From positions 186,001 to 250,000 of the forward strand of contig NZ_JBHSMC010000020.1 of assembly GCF_042655485.1 (NCBI RefSeq): DNA of 64,000 nucleotides, written 5' to 3'. Every line of letters begins with the position of its first letter. Position 1 is the first letter of the stretch. This DNA is from Lederbergia graminis (GTDB lineage: Bacteria > Bacillota > Bacilli > Bacillales > Bacillaceae_C). The notes beneath the pieces are model-generated. The model did not search any database. It was not told the origin of the DNA and saw nothing but the letters and a program-made list of their open reading frames with translations. Of the stretch, positions 7,806 through 17,035 are shown in pieces. Made by a program: the position numbers and the translations under genes.

Positions 7806-7860
7806 ATCCTGACCCCCTGTACCACCTCTAACTGGGACACCTATCCTGACCCCTTGTCCC
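7719..7860. repeat. Cluster of four GGGGTCAGG palindrome units
   Basis: One plus-strand unit (7723-7746) is followed by three units in the opposite orientation (GGGACATGAAAGCTGACCC, GGGACATGAATCCTGACCCC, GGGACACCTATCCTGACCCC). The last stops about 15 bases from the stop codon of the aldehyde dehydrogenase pseudogene and is in sense orientation for it. Confidence 0.85.
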
Positions 7861-7874
7861 TCCCTTGTTCTCCT

Positions 7875-9266
7875 CTATTTCAAAAATTTTCGTACGAGTC
7901 GGTCGTTTTTGTGTTTGTATGGTGGGAAGAGTAGTCTTATATTAATTTTGGAACTTGTTTTCAGTACACTTTTTTCATGGGAGAATGTTCGGAAGCTGTA
8001 TTCGCCATGATATGCGCCAATTCCGGAATTCCCGACGCCGCCAAAAGGTAGATCAGGATTTCCTAAGTGTGTGAGTGTATTATTAATACACACTCCTCCA
8101 GAAGAAATTTCCATTAAAACTCTATCCTCCACTGCTTTGTCTTCTGTAAAGAGATATAGTGCTAATGGTTTGGCAAATTTCTTAATCGCCACAATTGCTT
8201 CATTCAGGTGTTGATAGGATAAAATCGGTAAAATTGGACCAAAAATTTCTTCCTGCATCGCAGCCGAATCCCAGTTAGCGTCTAGTAGTGTTGGTTCAAT
8301 AAATCGGGTCGATGCATCCACCCCACCGCCAACAATAATCTGATCCCTATCTTGTTCCAAGATTCCCATTAACCGATTGAAATGGCGGTCGTTGACGATG
8401 CGACCGAAATCCTTACTATCTTTTATTACCTCACCAAAAAATCGCTGCAACACTTGCTTCATTTCTGTTATGAGCTCATCTCTCCTAGACTCTTCCACAA
8501 GCACATAATCTGGTGCTACACAAGTCTGTCCAGCATTTACGATCTTCCCCCATATAATTCTTTCTGCTGCCACTTTTCAATCAGCTGACTTATCAACAAT
8601 GACAGGGCTTTTTCCGCCTAATTCCAATGTGACTGGTATTAGATTTTTTGCAGCAGCTTCCATGACAATTTTTCCAACCGTCACACTTCCTGTGAAAAAA
8701 ATGTAATCAAATGGGGAATGAATAAGCGATGTAGTCGTTTCGACCCCACCTGGAACCGAACGAATATAAGACGGATCAAACGTATCAGCAATCATTTCCG
8801 TCACTACAGAGGATACATTTGGGACTAATTCTGATGGCTTGATGACCGCTGTATTTCCAGCCGCAATCACACCAATTAAAGGTTCGATTAGGAGTTGAAA
8901 TGGGTAGTTAAACGGACCAATAATTAACACCGTTCCATATGGCTCGTACACCACCATACTCTTCGCCGGAAACAAAGCGATGGGTGTATCGACTTTTTTC
9001 GGTTTCGCCCACTTTTTCAACAGCTTCTTCGTGTGGGTAATACTGTTTAATGTGAAACCAACCTCTGTCGCAAAAGCCTCGAATGAATGTTTTCCTAAAT
9101 CTTTTTCAAGTGCTTCTAATATATTCGTCTCATATTTCTTAATTGCAGCTCGCAATTTTTGCAACTGTTGTAAGCGAAAATCGAGATCCTTCGTTTTATT
9201 CGTAGCAAAAAAACGATGGTGCTCCTCCAGAATTTCCGCCGCTTTTTCGTTCGTTAGTTCTAACAT
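7875..9266 (-). pseudogene. Aldehyde dehydrogenase (class 3 type, YwdH-like) interrupted by one in-frame TGA
   Basis: Two adjoining frames together make a full-length aldehyde dehydrogenase of about 463 codons. The first ends at SPVIVDKSAD with TGA at 8577-8579; the next codons, in the same frame with no indel, read K-V-A-A-E-R-I-I-W-G-K. Relatives carry leucine at the stop position, so a single TTA-to-TGA change explains it. The rest is intact: EPYGTVLIIGPFNYPFQ, ELGGKSP with the general-base Glu, and NAGQTCVAP with the catalytic Cys. The enzyme would oxidise aldehydes with NAD(P)+. A GTG near 8573 could restart the C-terminal half, but that half lacks part of the cofactor domain. A sequencing error is possible. 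Confidence 0.85.
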
Positions 9267-9341
9267 AGGTACCTCCTAGACCAGACACCCAGTTTGCCGG
9301 TATCATTTTCAATAGACAATAAGATTAGCTACAAAACTACC

Positions 9342-9473
9342 TTATTCCAGTAACAAAGCTTCTATTATTTCACTTTCGTCTTTATAAATTTTCCACATTA
9401 AAAACATTAAGACTGTGACAGCAAATATAAGCGAATTCTCTTTTACAAAGTATATCAAATCATACAACTTCAT
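9342..9473 (-). CDS. 43-residue single-pass membrane peptide
   Basis: A short frame with a strong ribosome binding site (AAAGGTGATGCTGG then ATG). It encodes MKLYDLIYFVKENSLIFAVT..., with one hydrophobic segment (about residues 12-27) followed by KIYKDESEIIEALLLE, an acidic cytoplasmic or exposed tail. It lies alone in the gap between the aldehyde dehydrogenase pseudogene and a PH-domain gene. No family recognised. The good start signal and the typical small-membrane-protein layout are the only support. Confidence 0.55.
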   Translation of the reverse strand: MKLYDLIYFVKENSLIFAVTVLMFLMWKIYKDESEIIEALLLE

Positions 9474-9544
9474 CCAGCATCACCTTTGATTTAGTATGGC
9501 TAAAAATACGTACAGTACCAGCAAAAAGTTTCATTGAACACACC

Positions 9545-9582
9545 AAAACCATGGCATGGAAATCACTCCACGCCATGGTTTT
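9545..9582. terminator. Possible bidirectional hairpin downstream of the PH-domain gene
   Basis: AAAACCATGGC and GCCATGGTTTT form an 11-bp stem with a 16-base loop. The T-runs are only four bases, so termination is likely but not certain. Confidence 0.5.
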
Positions 9583-9663
9583 ATCGTTCACGAAACTTCA
9601 AAGTATATGGGTCATTCTTTTTTACATTGCTCCATACTGCAACAGGGTATTATTTATGAATTA

Positions 9664-10122
9664 TCATTCTTGAATCTGGATGTGAGGACAACGTTTCTTA
9701 AGTTCATCCATAAACTCTTTTCTATTACTTGGTGATATTTTTATGCTTCCCATAAATGTTGTTTTATTAAAGATTTCAATCGCATCTCTCGAGGACAATA
9801 TTCGATGACCTGTAAAGACGGCGTTTGTAGGTGATACCCTTGTTATATTTTCGTATGGAATACGACTTTTAAACGGACCACCTTTTATAAATAAATAATC
9901 TTCATGAAAGACATACTTCACTACAAATACAGTCCATAAGATAAAACCTGTTGAAAGAAGAAAGATTGAAGTCATTATGATCACTGCTGGTATAAAAACA
10001 TTTGCTGGTTCATTTCGAACTTCTTCAATGAAAAAAGGAAAAAAGGAACCCAAAGCAAGAACAAGTACAACAATCAACGCCAAATTAATAAAAAACGCAT
10101 CTACTTTTGAACGAAAAACCAT
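9664..10122 (-). CDS. Membrane protein with bacterial PH domain (bPH_4 / DUF1200 type)
   Basis: 152 residues. Two membrane segments (about 8-32 and 40-66) are followed by a pleckstrin-homology-like domain: DYLFIKGGPFKSRIPYENITRVSPT, then SRDAIEIF and the closing SPSNRKEFMDELKKRCPHIQ. This matches the PF06713-type group that includes the sublancin immunity protein SunI/YolF, but that is a fold relationship and no bacteriocin gene is nearby. The PH domain should face the cytoplasm or membrane surface. Single gene. Confidence 0.75.
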   Translation of the reverse strand: MVFRSKVDAFFINLALIVVLVLALGSFFPFFIEEVRNEPANVFIPAVIIMTSIFLLSTGFILWTVFVVKYVFHEDYLFIKGGPFKSRIPYENITRVSPTNAVFTGHRILSSRDAIEIFNKTTFMGSIKISPSNRKEFMDELKKRCPHIQIQE

Positions 10123-10295
10123 TTAATCACCACACCTCCATCTAATTTTCTATACGGGTATAGGTTATAAAGGTTTCAATAACTTTTTCAATATTAGTAA
10201 TAAAATTTTTCACAAAGTTTGCAGTATTCAGGTGAGAGGAAATAATAAAAAAGGCTAAAAAGCACACAGAATGTGAATGTGGATAGAATTAAAAG

Positions 10296-10333
10296 GCCAA
10301 ACTATTGCTTGAATTTTCTCAAGATAGTTTGGC
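10296..10333. terminator. Hairpin in intergenic region
   Basis: GCCAAACTAT pairs with ATAGTTTGGC around an 18-base loop. There is no long T-run on either side, so a terminator role is tentative. Confidence 0.35.
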
Positions 10334-10367
10334 ATGGTAAAAACTAATTAAAAGCTATCATAATCAG

Positions 10368-10646
10368 CGGAGGAAATACACGGAGACTCCTGCGGGATGT
10401 ACGGTAGCCGGAAGACCCTACAGATAGAAAAGCGAAGGCGACTGATCAGCGGCGTACGAACGGGAGACAATCCTGCACTGAGATAAAGGAAACACGGCGA
10501 GGAACGAGCCGATGTTGACTTATCGTAGGGAAAGGAATGACTCGTTCGCTAGCTGCTAGGAGCCTGAGCTAGACAGGCGCATATTGCGCCGAGGAGGCTT
10601 CCGAACCGCCCGCGGAAAGCGTAGTGTATTTCCGTAGCGGCATAAC
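10368..10646. repeat. Large structured GC-rich Bacillaceae-type intergenic repeat
   Basis: This stretch is much richer in GC than its surroundings and has no coding frame. Its ends pair (GGAAATACAC with GTGTATTTCC), and it contains the GACTCCTGCGGGA and CCCGCGGAAAGCG blocks also found in the 189-bp elements at 19018 and 41821. The middle is different and longer. It looks like a relative of that family with an extra internal module. I found no flanking duplication. Confidence 0.7.
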
Positions 10647-10703
10647 TAATCTATAACTTTGCTCAAATTTACATTTAGGATATTTTTGTTTTTTACCTTC
10701 CCA

Positions 10704-12554
10704 TCAATCCAACTTATACAACACCCACATCTGCGCTGGTCCACCTGGGATGTCTTCCCACGTGCCGACATTTGCGCCACTGTCAATGTTGGCACCACCT
10801 ACATCAAGTGATTTACCACTCGCAACATTAAACAATTTATAATATCCACCCCCAACATGGACAACTCTCCACTTTTGGATGTCAGTATTATTCCATGCTT
10901 GCACGTTCACATTTGCCCACGGTGTTTGTGGATCACCTTCAATCGCCAAAACCATATTCGTCGCAGGATTTACCACTTTATAACTTCCATCCTCCAACGC
11001 TACCATTTCCCAGCGCTGAGAATCTCCTCCTTCGGAATCATCCCAAGTGAGAACATTATTCCATTCATCCACATGTAATGCTTTATTCCCATGTGGATTT
11101 ACAAGCTTATATTCCGCACCTGATTCCACGGAAGCGGTAACTTTCCCAGAGATCTCAATATAATCGATTTCGAGTTGATGTTTTTTCTTCGTAAACTCGA
11201 TCATATTGTTGTAGCCTTTTCGAAGCTCTACATCCATCGTGACAGTACTAAAATTATTTTTCCCAGTACTAGGATAAGAGAGAACGGTCGCCGGCTTGCC
11301 ATTAACAGATACATAGCTTGTCGCATCTGGACCAGCATAATTAGAGTACTTCACCGTCATTGTATACGTTCCCGCTTCTGGAACATTAATATCCTCGATT
11401 AACAGTGAACTATTGACATTATTAAGAGATACTGTTTGGTTCGTAGAATTCTTTACATTATTTAGCTTCACTTTATGCAATGTTCCATGCTCTGCCTCAA
11501 TGCGATATTCACCGGATGGAACTGCTAAAGGACCATTCGTTGGAATACCGAAATCTGGTGTAGCATCAGCGTTCCAGTTTACTTCCTGCATGCGTGTCGG
11601 TCGTGCACCACAACCTTCTCCTGGATTGTTATTGCCATGATACACAATCCAATCCTGTGTTCCATCCTTTGATTTTACAAAGTAATTATGTCCAGGCCCA
11701 TATACGCCATTTTCAGGAGAACTTTTAAATAATGGTTCAGCTGATTTTGTCCAAGCATTAGGATCTAATAGATTGCTATCTTCTGAGGTCGATAACATTC
11801 CAATGGCATATTGATCCATCCAGCATGCACTTGCAGAATAAACTAGATGCACTTTGTCTTCTCTTTTCAAGATAACAGCGCCTTCATTTACATGCATCCC
11901 ATACTTTTCCCAAGCATATTCTGGGTATGTTAAAATTTCATTTTCACCGGTTAATGTCCACGGGTTCACCATTTTGGCAATGGCAATCGCACTACCATGC
12001 TGCCCAGACCAGTTACCATAGGCCGCATATAAGAAGTATTTTTCACCGTTATGTTCAAAAACCGTTCCATCAAGACCAGAATATTGTGTGTTGATTCTTC
12101 CTTTATCTACCCATTCCCCTTCTAACGGATTGGCAGAATCATTTTCAAGTACATACACACCTCGACATGCATCTCCACAGCCTGTATTCGCAGTATAGTA
12201 GATATACCATTTTCCGTCGATATGATGTATTTCAGGCGCCCAAATATCATGTAAGTTTGCAGGTCTAGTCCAAACTGTTTTCCGCTCCCCAAGATCAATT
12301 CCTGTTAAGGTACGCGATCTCCAAATATCGAGACGATGTCCAAGTGTCCGCATGAAATAATAATAACCATCATCATGAAGCATTACATACGGATCCGCTC
12401 CTGCTGTATTCACCGGATTTGAAAATTCTTCGGTAGACACTGTTACTGCTGTCGTATCGGAAAGATTTTCTGCATAAAAAGATGAAGTAAGTACAAGTGA
12501 AAACATAATAAACAATAACGCTACCCTAAAAATCCTCCTACCCTTTACATCCAT
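10704..12554 (-). CDS. Secreted GH43 arabinan-type glycosidase with CBM6/35-like and ricin-B domains
   Basis: About 616 residues from the ATG giving MDVKGRRIFRVALLF; upstream TTG and GTG codons are less likely. A signal peptide (about 1-29) indicates secretion. Residues about 45-345 are a GH43 five-bladed propeller: general base in NTAGADPYV, the pKa-tuning Asp in SGLDGTVF and the general acid in HVNEGAVIL. A carbohydrate-binding module of CBM6/35 type follows (GEYRIEAEHGTL to LEIDYIEISG), then a ricin-B lectin domain with three Q-x-W repeats (QRW, QKW, QMW). It should release arabinose or related sugars from plant polysaccharide outside the cell; exact linkage is open. No transporter is directly coupled. 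Confidence 0.85.
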   Translation of the reverse strand: MDVKGRRIFRVALLFIMFSLVLTSSFYAENLSDTTAVTVSTEEFSNPVNTAGADPYVMLHDDGYYYFMRTLGHRLDIWRSRTLTGIDLGERKTVWTRPANLHDIWAPEIHHIDGKWYIYYTANTGCGDACRGVYVLENDSANPLEGEWVDKGRINTQYSGLDGTVFEHNGEKYFLYAAYGNWSGQHGSAIAIAKMVNPWTLTGENEILTYPEYAWEKYGMHVNEGAVILKREDKVHLVYSASACWMDQYAIGMLSTSEDSNLLDPNAWTKSAEPLFKSSPENGVYGPGHNYFVKSKDGTQDWIVYHGNNNPGEGCGARPTRMQEVNWNADATPDFGIPTNGPLAVPSGEYRIEAEHGTLHKVKLNNVKNSTNQTVSLNNVNSSLLIEDINVPEAGTYTMTVKYSNYAGPDATSYVSVNGKPATVLSYPSTGKNNFSTVTMDVELRKGYNNMIEFTKKKHQLEIDYIEISGKVTASVESGAEYKLVNPHGNKALHVDEWNNVLTWDDSEGGDSQRWEMVALEDGSYKVVNPATNMVLAIEGDPQTPWANVNVQAWNNTDIQKWRVVHVGGGYYKLFNVASGKSLDVGGANIDSGANVGTWEDIPGGPAQMWVLYKLD

Positions 12555-12572
12555 TTCATCCACCAACCTTTC

Positions 12573-12601
12573 TGGGACATGGGGTCAGTTTCCTCGTCCC
12601 A
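12573..12601 (+). repeat. Single GGGACATGGGGTCAG palindrome unit upstream of GH43 gene
   Basis: TGGGACATGGGGTCAG...CGTCCCA lies 18 bases before the GH43 start. The remaining 270 bp up to the DinB gene show no gene, and no clear operator was found there. Confidence 0.85.
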
Positions 12602-12872
12602 TTATGCATTTGAAATACTACTTTTGTCTCACGCCCTAACACTCTGCTGGCCAATGCTAAAATGCTTTTCCCCCCTACTTTTCAAATTAGCCAACAACAA
12701 TTTAATTTCCATCTTACATTCATAATTACCTTTAATTTTCTGAATTTTAGGTATATGTATCTAATAAAGAACACCTCAGGTAGGTAATAAGAACGATACG
12801 GTCCAATAATTGATTTTCGAATCTGAAAGAAAGTTATGTCATAATAAAAAAAGAATAAAAGGAGGAGAGTCT

Positions 12873-13376
12873 ATGTATGTAACAATCGCCGATTTTATTA
12901 GAGAGTGGAAATGGGAGGCATCACTAACAGAAAAAGTGTTAGATGGTCTTACTGATGATTCATTGCAACAAAAAGTATATCCAGAAGGACGCACTTTAGG
13001 ACGAATAGCGTGGCATTTTACTACCAATATCCCAGAGTATTTGACCCACTTTGGTTTTAAAATTGATACAGACTATGATGGAGAAAATGTTCCAACATCT
13101 GCTGTAGACATTGCAAATACATTTAAAGATATTAGCGCTCTAGTACCAAAACTCTTAGAACAACAGTGGACAGACGAATCTTTACTGGAAGTTCAAATCG
13201 CTTTTGGCAGGGAAGAAACAAATACTCAAATATTAATGGGACTCATAAAGCATATTATTCACCACCGTGGCCAAGTTACTGTTCTAATGCGCCAGGCAGG
13301 ACTAAAACCTTTCGGAGTTTACGGGCCTCCTAAAGAAGATTGGATTCATTTAGGTGTGGAAAATCCACCACTATAA
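12873..13376 (+). CDS. DinB/YuaE-type four-helix metal-binding protein
   Basis: 167 residues from the ATG preceded by AAAGGAGGAGAG; the frame extends 21 codons upstream but without a start signal. It is a DinB-superfamily four-helix bundle: FIREWKWEASLTEKVLDGL at the start, the histidine of GRIAWHFTTNI and the HIIHHRGQ pair complete the three-histidine metal site. Such proteins resemble thiol-dependent transferases (bacillithiol or mycothiol type) or damage-inducible proteins; the reaction is unknown. Single gene with a shared terminator downstream. Confidence 0.85.
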   Translation: MYVTIADFIREWKWEASLTEKVLDGLTDDSLQQKVYPEGRTLGRIAWHFTTNIPEYLTHFGFKIDTDYDGENVPTSAVDIANTFKDISALVPKLLEQQWTDESLLEVQIAFGREETNTQILMGLIKHIIHHRGQVTVLMRQAGLKPFGVYGPPKEDWIHLGVENPPL

Positions 13377-13391
13377 TAAAATATAGCAAAT

Positions 13392-13425
13392 AAAAGGACA
13401 GTGGTATGTGTACCTCTGCCCTTTC
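13392..13425. terminator. Bidirectional terminator between convergent DinB and binding-protein genes
   Basis: AAAAGGACAGTGGTA pairs with TACCTCTGCCCTTT with two mismatches around a four-base loop. T-rich sequence follows on the minus strand (CCTTTTATTT) and more weakly on the plus strand. Confidence 0.65.
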
Positions 13426-13433
13426 TCCAACCA

Positions 13434-14816
13434 TTATGGCGCAATCGCATCATTAGCTTCTTTATATTGATTATTTGCCAAATCGTTTATTTGCGTAATG
13501 TAGTCTTCTATCTTAATCGTCCCTTTTACAGCTGCTTCCAATAGTTGACTAATATTAGCATTCAAATTGTCCTCAATTGCTACACCAGTTGGGGCTTCCC
13601 ATCTGGATTGAACATAGCCAGGCACTGTCTTCACTGGTTCTACTACCGCTTTGTCTAAGTTTTCGTATGCCTTCCTTAATCCTGGAAGAGATTGAAGTTC
13701 GAAATACGCATCTAATATTTCTTGATCTGTTGTAACTGGTAAACTATCTAATCCAAACCCTTCCTCTTGTGCAATTTCTAATCGTTTTAAATAGCCTTTT
13801 TTCCCAAAACTCATCCATTTCGCAAATAAATAAGCTTCTTCTGGGTGTTCGGTTGTCTTAGATATTCCCATATAATCATTCGCTACAACAGTTCGGCCAC
13901 CTGGAATGCTAACGAAGTCCCAGTCGAATTCAGCATTTTCCTCAAAAAATGGAATTGCCCATGTTCCATCCCATGTTAGTCCGATACCACCGTTAACGAA
14001 AACCTCTCCACCCCATTCACCTGAAAAATTAGCCTTTTGCTCATCTGTCAGTCCTTCATATGCGTTACCGCCTAGCATAAGATTACTAGCCAAATTCAAT
14101 CCATTGATAAATTCCTTGCTATCTAAGTGGTAGCCTTCATCTGTCAATGTATACCAACCAAGGTTGTCGGTCACTGCCGTAGGATACCAGTCTAGTATTG
14201 CCATAGCATTTGCAAACCCAACCTTGCCCTCATTAATATTTGTTATATCTCGAACAGACGAGACAAAATCATCGATACTCATTCCGTGTTCAGGAACATC
14301 TAAATTCGCTTGATTATATAAATCTTTGTTCACATAGTACCCTAAGAATTGTTGTCCTGCTGGAACCGCATAAATAATATTATTGTAAGTTGCAGCATCG
14401 CGAACAGCTTGTGGTACATTAGCAAATTCTGGATCATTTGAAGCTATTACTGTAATATCTAATAGCCATTCATTTGCTACACCAGGGGGAACCTCTGCCA
14501 GCATAAAGACGTCTGGCATTTGCTTTGCACTTGCTGCCGTAGCCAATCCATCTGTCCATCGATCATTTGGAATCGATTGATCCAACTCTATTTTTATATG
14601 TGGATATTCTGCTTCAAATGCCTTAATTAGTGATCTCTCTAGATTCGGCTCATCTTCCGTCCCTTTATTCCATGTTCCAAACGAAATCGTAATTTGTTCT
14701 TTATCTCCTTTTTTCTCAGTATCTTTCTTATCATCAGAAGATGTTTGATCACTGCTGCACCCGATAAGCAAGATGATGATGGTTGTTATAATCATGAAAA
14801 ACTTAAACCGTTTCAT
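13434..14816 (-). CDS. ABC sugar-binding lipoprotein (family 1 extracellular solute-binding protein)
   Basis: About 460 residues from the ATG preceded by GAGGTGGATTTG (MKRFKFFMIITTIIIL); lipobox LLIGC. After a Lys/Asp-rich linker the family 1 pattern appears: ITISFGTWNKG, FEAEYPHIKIELDQSI, QMPDVFMLAE, and the later GGEVFVNGGIGLTWDGTWAIP and YMGISKTTEHPEEAYLFAKWM. It should deliver a sugar or oligosaccharide to an ABC importer. No permease or ATPase gene is next to it. It follows an oxidoreductase and an isomerase gene on the same strand, probably in one operon. Confidence 0.85.
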   Translation of the reverse strand: MKRFKFFMIITTIIILLIGCSSDQTSSDDKKDTEKKGDKEQITISFGTWNKGTEDEPNLERSLIKAFEAEYPHIKIELDQSIPNDRWTDGLATAASAKQMPDVFMLAEVPPGVANEWLLDITVIASNDPEFANVPQAVRDAATYNNIIYAVPAGQQFLGYYVNKDLYNQANLDVPEHGMSIDDFVSSVRDITNINEGKVGFANAMAILDWYPTAVTDNLGWYTLTDEGYHLDSKEFINGLNLASNLMLGGNAYEGLTDEQKANFSGEWGGEVFVNGGIGLTWDGTWAIPFFEENAEFDWDFVSIPGGRTVVANDYMGISKTTEHPEEAYLFAKWMSFGKKGYLKRLEIAQEEGFGLDSLPVTTDQEILDAYFELQSLPGLRKAYENLDKAVVEPVKTVPGYVQSRWEAPTGVAIEDNLNANISQLLEAAVKGTIKIEDYITQINDLANNQYKEANDAIAP

Positions 14817-14921
14817 CAAATCCACCTCACATTTTTTCTTATAAGGCCAGTGTGTCATAACGACTTGGCAAACGCTTTCATTTCTTTATCGAATCTTCAT
14901 TACGGAAAAATGAAATGTCCG

Positions 14922-16055
14922 TTATTGATTGATACTTATTAATGACTGAGATTGTGAATTATCAATAACTTCCTCCGCAGTTACCTCTCTCTCTAATTTG
15001 TTGGATAAATAGATTCCTTCACTTATAAGCATTGTTTGCAGAGCAAGTTCTGCTGTCGGCAATAATTCCACCCTGCCTTGCAGTGCTGCGATCCAATGAT
15101 GTTGTGATGAATCGTAGGCATCTGTATTTTCTTCTAATTGATGCCATCTATAATTTGCGCTACCTAAATCAAAGGTTCCATCCATATCCATTCCATTTAC
15201 AGATGTATAGTAACTAAAAGGAGTATTCACCCCATTCGTGTATCCAGGAAATTGGATTCCACCTTGATTTCCTACAATATAACTACCTTCAAAACCTCCA
15301 AGATGGATGGCCCAAGATTCGATGATATCCATTGTTAACCCTTGTTCAAATCGGACAAAACCCATCCCAAGTTCTTCAACATCAATACCACTTATTTGTT
15401 TCCGTTTTTCATCCATATCTAGTTCCTGATATGTTTTACCAGAAACCGTTTTCATTTTTGGCATATTTAATAAGTATAGTAACTGCGATATGCGGTACAC
15501 TCCCATATCAAATAATGCGCCACCTGAAGCTACTTTTTTCTGGAGAAATTCCTTTGTTCCGTAACCATCTACATAAGGACGCCCTTTTCGCCTAAAACCA
15601 GTGGAACGAGCGTGATAGATGGTTCCTAGATTTCCTCCATCTATTAATTTTTTCGCTGCTTTCGTTTCTGTGGCGTATAGGAAACTTAAATGGATGTGTA
15701 ACTTCTTCCCATATTCCTTTGCAGCCTCTAGCATTCTCTTTCCATCGATATATGATCCTGCGATTGGTTTTTCACAATACACATGTTTTCCAGCTTGCAA
15801 TGCCGCAATGGTGATCGGTGCGTGAAGGTTATTATGAAGACACACATCAATCGCATCCAAATCATCCCGCTTCAGCATTTCTCTATAATCCGTGTACGTA
15901 TGAGGGATATTGTACTTTTCCGCAACATATGCTAACTCTGCTTCGTTAATATCACATGCTGCAACTATTTCCACACCTGCTATTTCAGCATAGTTATCTA
16001 AATGGGTCTTCCCTATAATTCCAACACCTATAATACCAATCCGAATCGTATTCAA
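14922..16055 (-). CDS. Gfo/Idh/MocA-family sugar or inositol dehydrogenase
   Basis: 377 residues. The N-terminal Rossmann fold shows IGIIGVGIIGKTHLDNY (G-x-G-x-x-G) and HVYCEKPIAGS, the Gfo/Idh/MocA hallmark with the Lys near residue 95; the C-terminal half is the alpha/beta substrate domain. It should oxidise a sugar, inositol or sugar acid with NAD(P)+. The frame starts with TTG; the only nearby ATG is out of frame and overlaps the stop codon of the upstream isomerase gene, three bases away. AAGGTAGG lies upstream. Operon with the isomerase and a binding lipoprotein. Confidence 0.85.
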   Translation of the reverse strand: MNTIRIGIIGVGIIGKTHLDNYAEIAGVEIVAACDINEAELAYVAEKYNIPHTYTDYREMLKRDDLDAIDVCLHNNLHAPITIAALQAGKHVYCEKPIAGSYIDGKRMLEAAKEYGKKLHIHLSFLYATETKAAKKLIDGGNLGTIYHARSTGFRRKGRPYVDGYGTKEFLQKKVASGGALFDMGVYRISQLLYLLNMPKMKTVSGKTYQELDMDEKRKQISGIDVEELGMGFVRFEQGLTMDIIESWAIHLGGFEGSYIVGNQGGIQFPGYTNGVNTPFSYYTSVNGMDMDGTFDLGSANYRWHQLEENTDAYDSSQHHWIAALQGRVELLPTAELALQTMLISEGIYLSNKLEREVTAEEVIDNSQSQSLISINQ

Positions 16056-16058
16056 ATG

Positions 16059-16838
16059 TCATATACCTACCTTTTTCTTGGTTTGCATATTAATCCAAGT
16101 ATTTTTAGCAGTAGCAAATTGCCATTCCACTTGACTAAACTCATTTATGCCAGAGTGATGTTCAATTCCAAGGTGTCCCTTATAACCAACATCCTCCAAG
16201 ATTTGTAGTTTCTCTTCACAATTCGGTATAACCCATGCAGCTAAGTGAGTATGAAATGCATATTTTGCACATAGACGATCGCCATTCTCTTTGTCTACAT
16301 CCCAATTGTCAAAGTGTAATAGAATTCCAAATGATGGATGATCGACTGCTTCATACACTTTTCTAATATTTTCAGGTACTCTGGAAGCTCCCCAATGATT
16401 TTCAGGCCCTACCATAAATCCAGATTCTTGAGCAATATGAGCATATTCTTGATAACGTTTCACCGTATATTCAAACTGTTCGTCGGTCATCTCCAAATCT
16501 CTTCCACCCATATCAATCCGAACAGTTTGTGCACCGAGAATTTCTGCAGCACGTAGGTTCTTCAACCCATTCTCATACCATTGCTTTCTAGCATCCGGGT
16601 CAACATCCCAAACTTCCGCAGCATCTACACATAGATTTGCTAGATACATATCTTTCTCGTCCATTGCTTCTCTTACTTTCTTTAAATAATCTTCATCATA
16701 ACTATCGAGCATCATGTTCCAAATATCTGCTGAGTTGAGATGGTAGCGATACTTCACCGTTTCTAAATAATGAAAAATGTCCATTTTCCCTTCTCGGTGT
16801 AATCCATTAAATGAGTAAGACGCAATTGTATATTTCAT
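16059..16838 (-). CDS. Sugar phosphate isomerase/epimerase-like TIM-barrel protein
   Basis: 259 residues of the AP-endonuclease-2 / xylose-isomerase-like TIM barrel. The metal site can be read from AEILGAQTVRIDMGG, FMVGPENHWG (Glu), GILLHFDNWDV (His/Asp), KYAFHTHLAAWV and HLGIEHHSG (Glu/His). Members isomerise or epimerise sugars, keto-sugars or inosose. A strong AGGAGGGG precedes the ATG. Adjacent Gfo/Idh dehydrogenase and the divergent AraC regulator suggest a small catabolic module for an unidentified sugar or cyclitol. First gene of the operon. Confidence 0.8.
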   Translation of the reverse strand: MKYTIASYSFNGLHREGKMDIFHYLETVKYRYHLNSADIWNMMLDSYDEDYLKKVREAMDEKDMYLANLCVDAAEVWDVDPDARKQWYENGLKNLRAAEILGAQTVRIDMGGRDLEMTDEQFEYTVKRYQEYAHIAQESGFMVGPENHWGASRVPENIRKVYEAVDHPSFGILLHFDNWDVDKENGDRLCAKYAFHTHLAAWVIPNCEEKLQILEDVGYKGHLGIEHHSGINEFSQVEWQFATAKNTWINMQTKKKVGI

Positions 16839-16942
16839 TTTACCCCTCCTATTGGTATTGGATTTGTATCATCTGTCAGCTAACGCTTCAAACTAGAATC
16901 ATACACTCCTCTGTTTAAAAGCTTGGTATTTATCTGACTAAT

Positions 16943-17004
16943 TTGATAATATCAAGAGAATAAGAGATGTGAAATATACAAAACTATTCAAATTTGTATA
17001 TTTC
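16943..17004. promoter_or_regulatory. Candidate operators between divergent isomerase and AraC genes
   Basis: GAAATATACAAA (16971-16982) and TTTGTATATTTC (16993-17004) are perfect inverted arms separated by 10 bases. A second perfect palindrome, TTGATAATATCAA, lies at 16943-16955. Both sit in the shared control region, where the AraC-type protein should bind. Confidence 0.5.
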
Positions 17005-17035
17005 AATACTAAATTTCTAAGCGGTGGTGATATAG

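Noticed and set aside
8577..8579. Selenocysteine codon
   Set aside because: The TGA replaces a leucine in the family and not the catalytic cysteine, and no SECIS-like hairpin is evident.
9664..10122. Bacteriocin immunity gene (SunI/YolF-like)
   Set aside because: Only the PH-type fold is shared; no lantibiotic or glycocin genes are in the window.
16839..17035. cre site near CTAACGCTTCAA
   Set aside because: Too many mismatches to the CcpA consensus.
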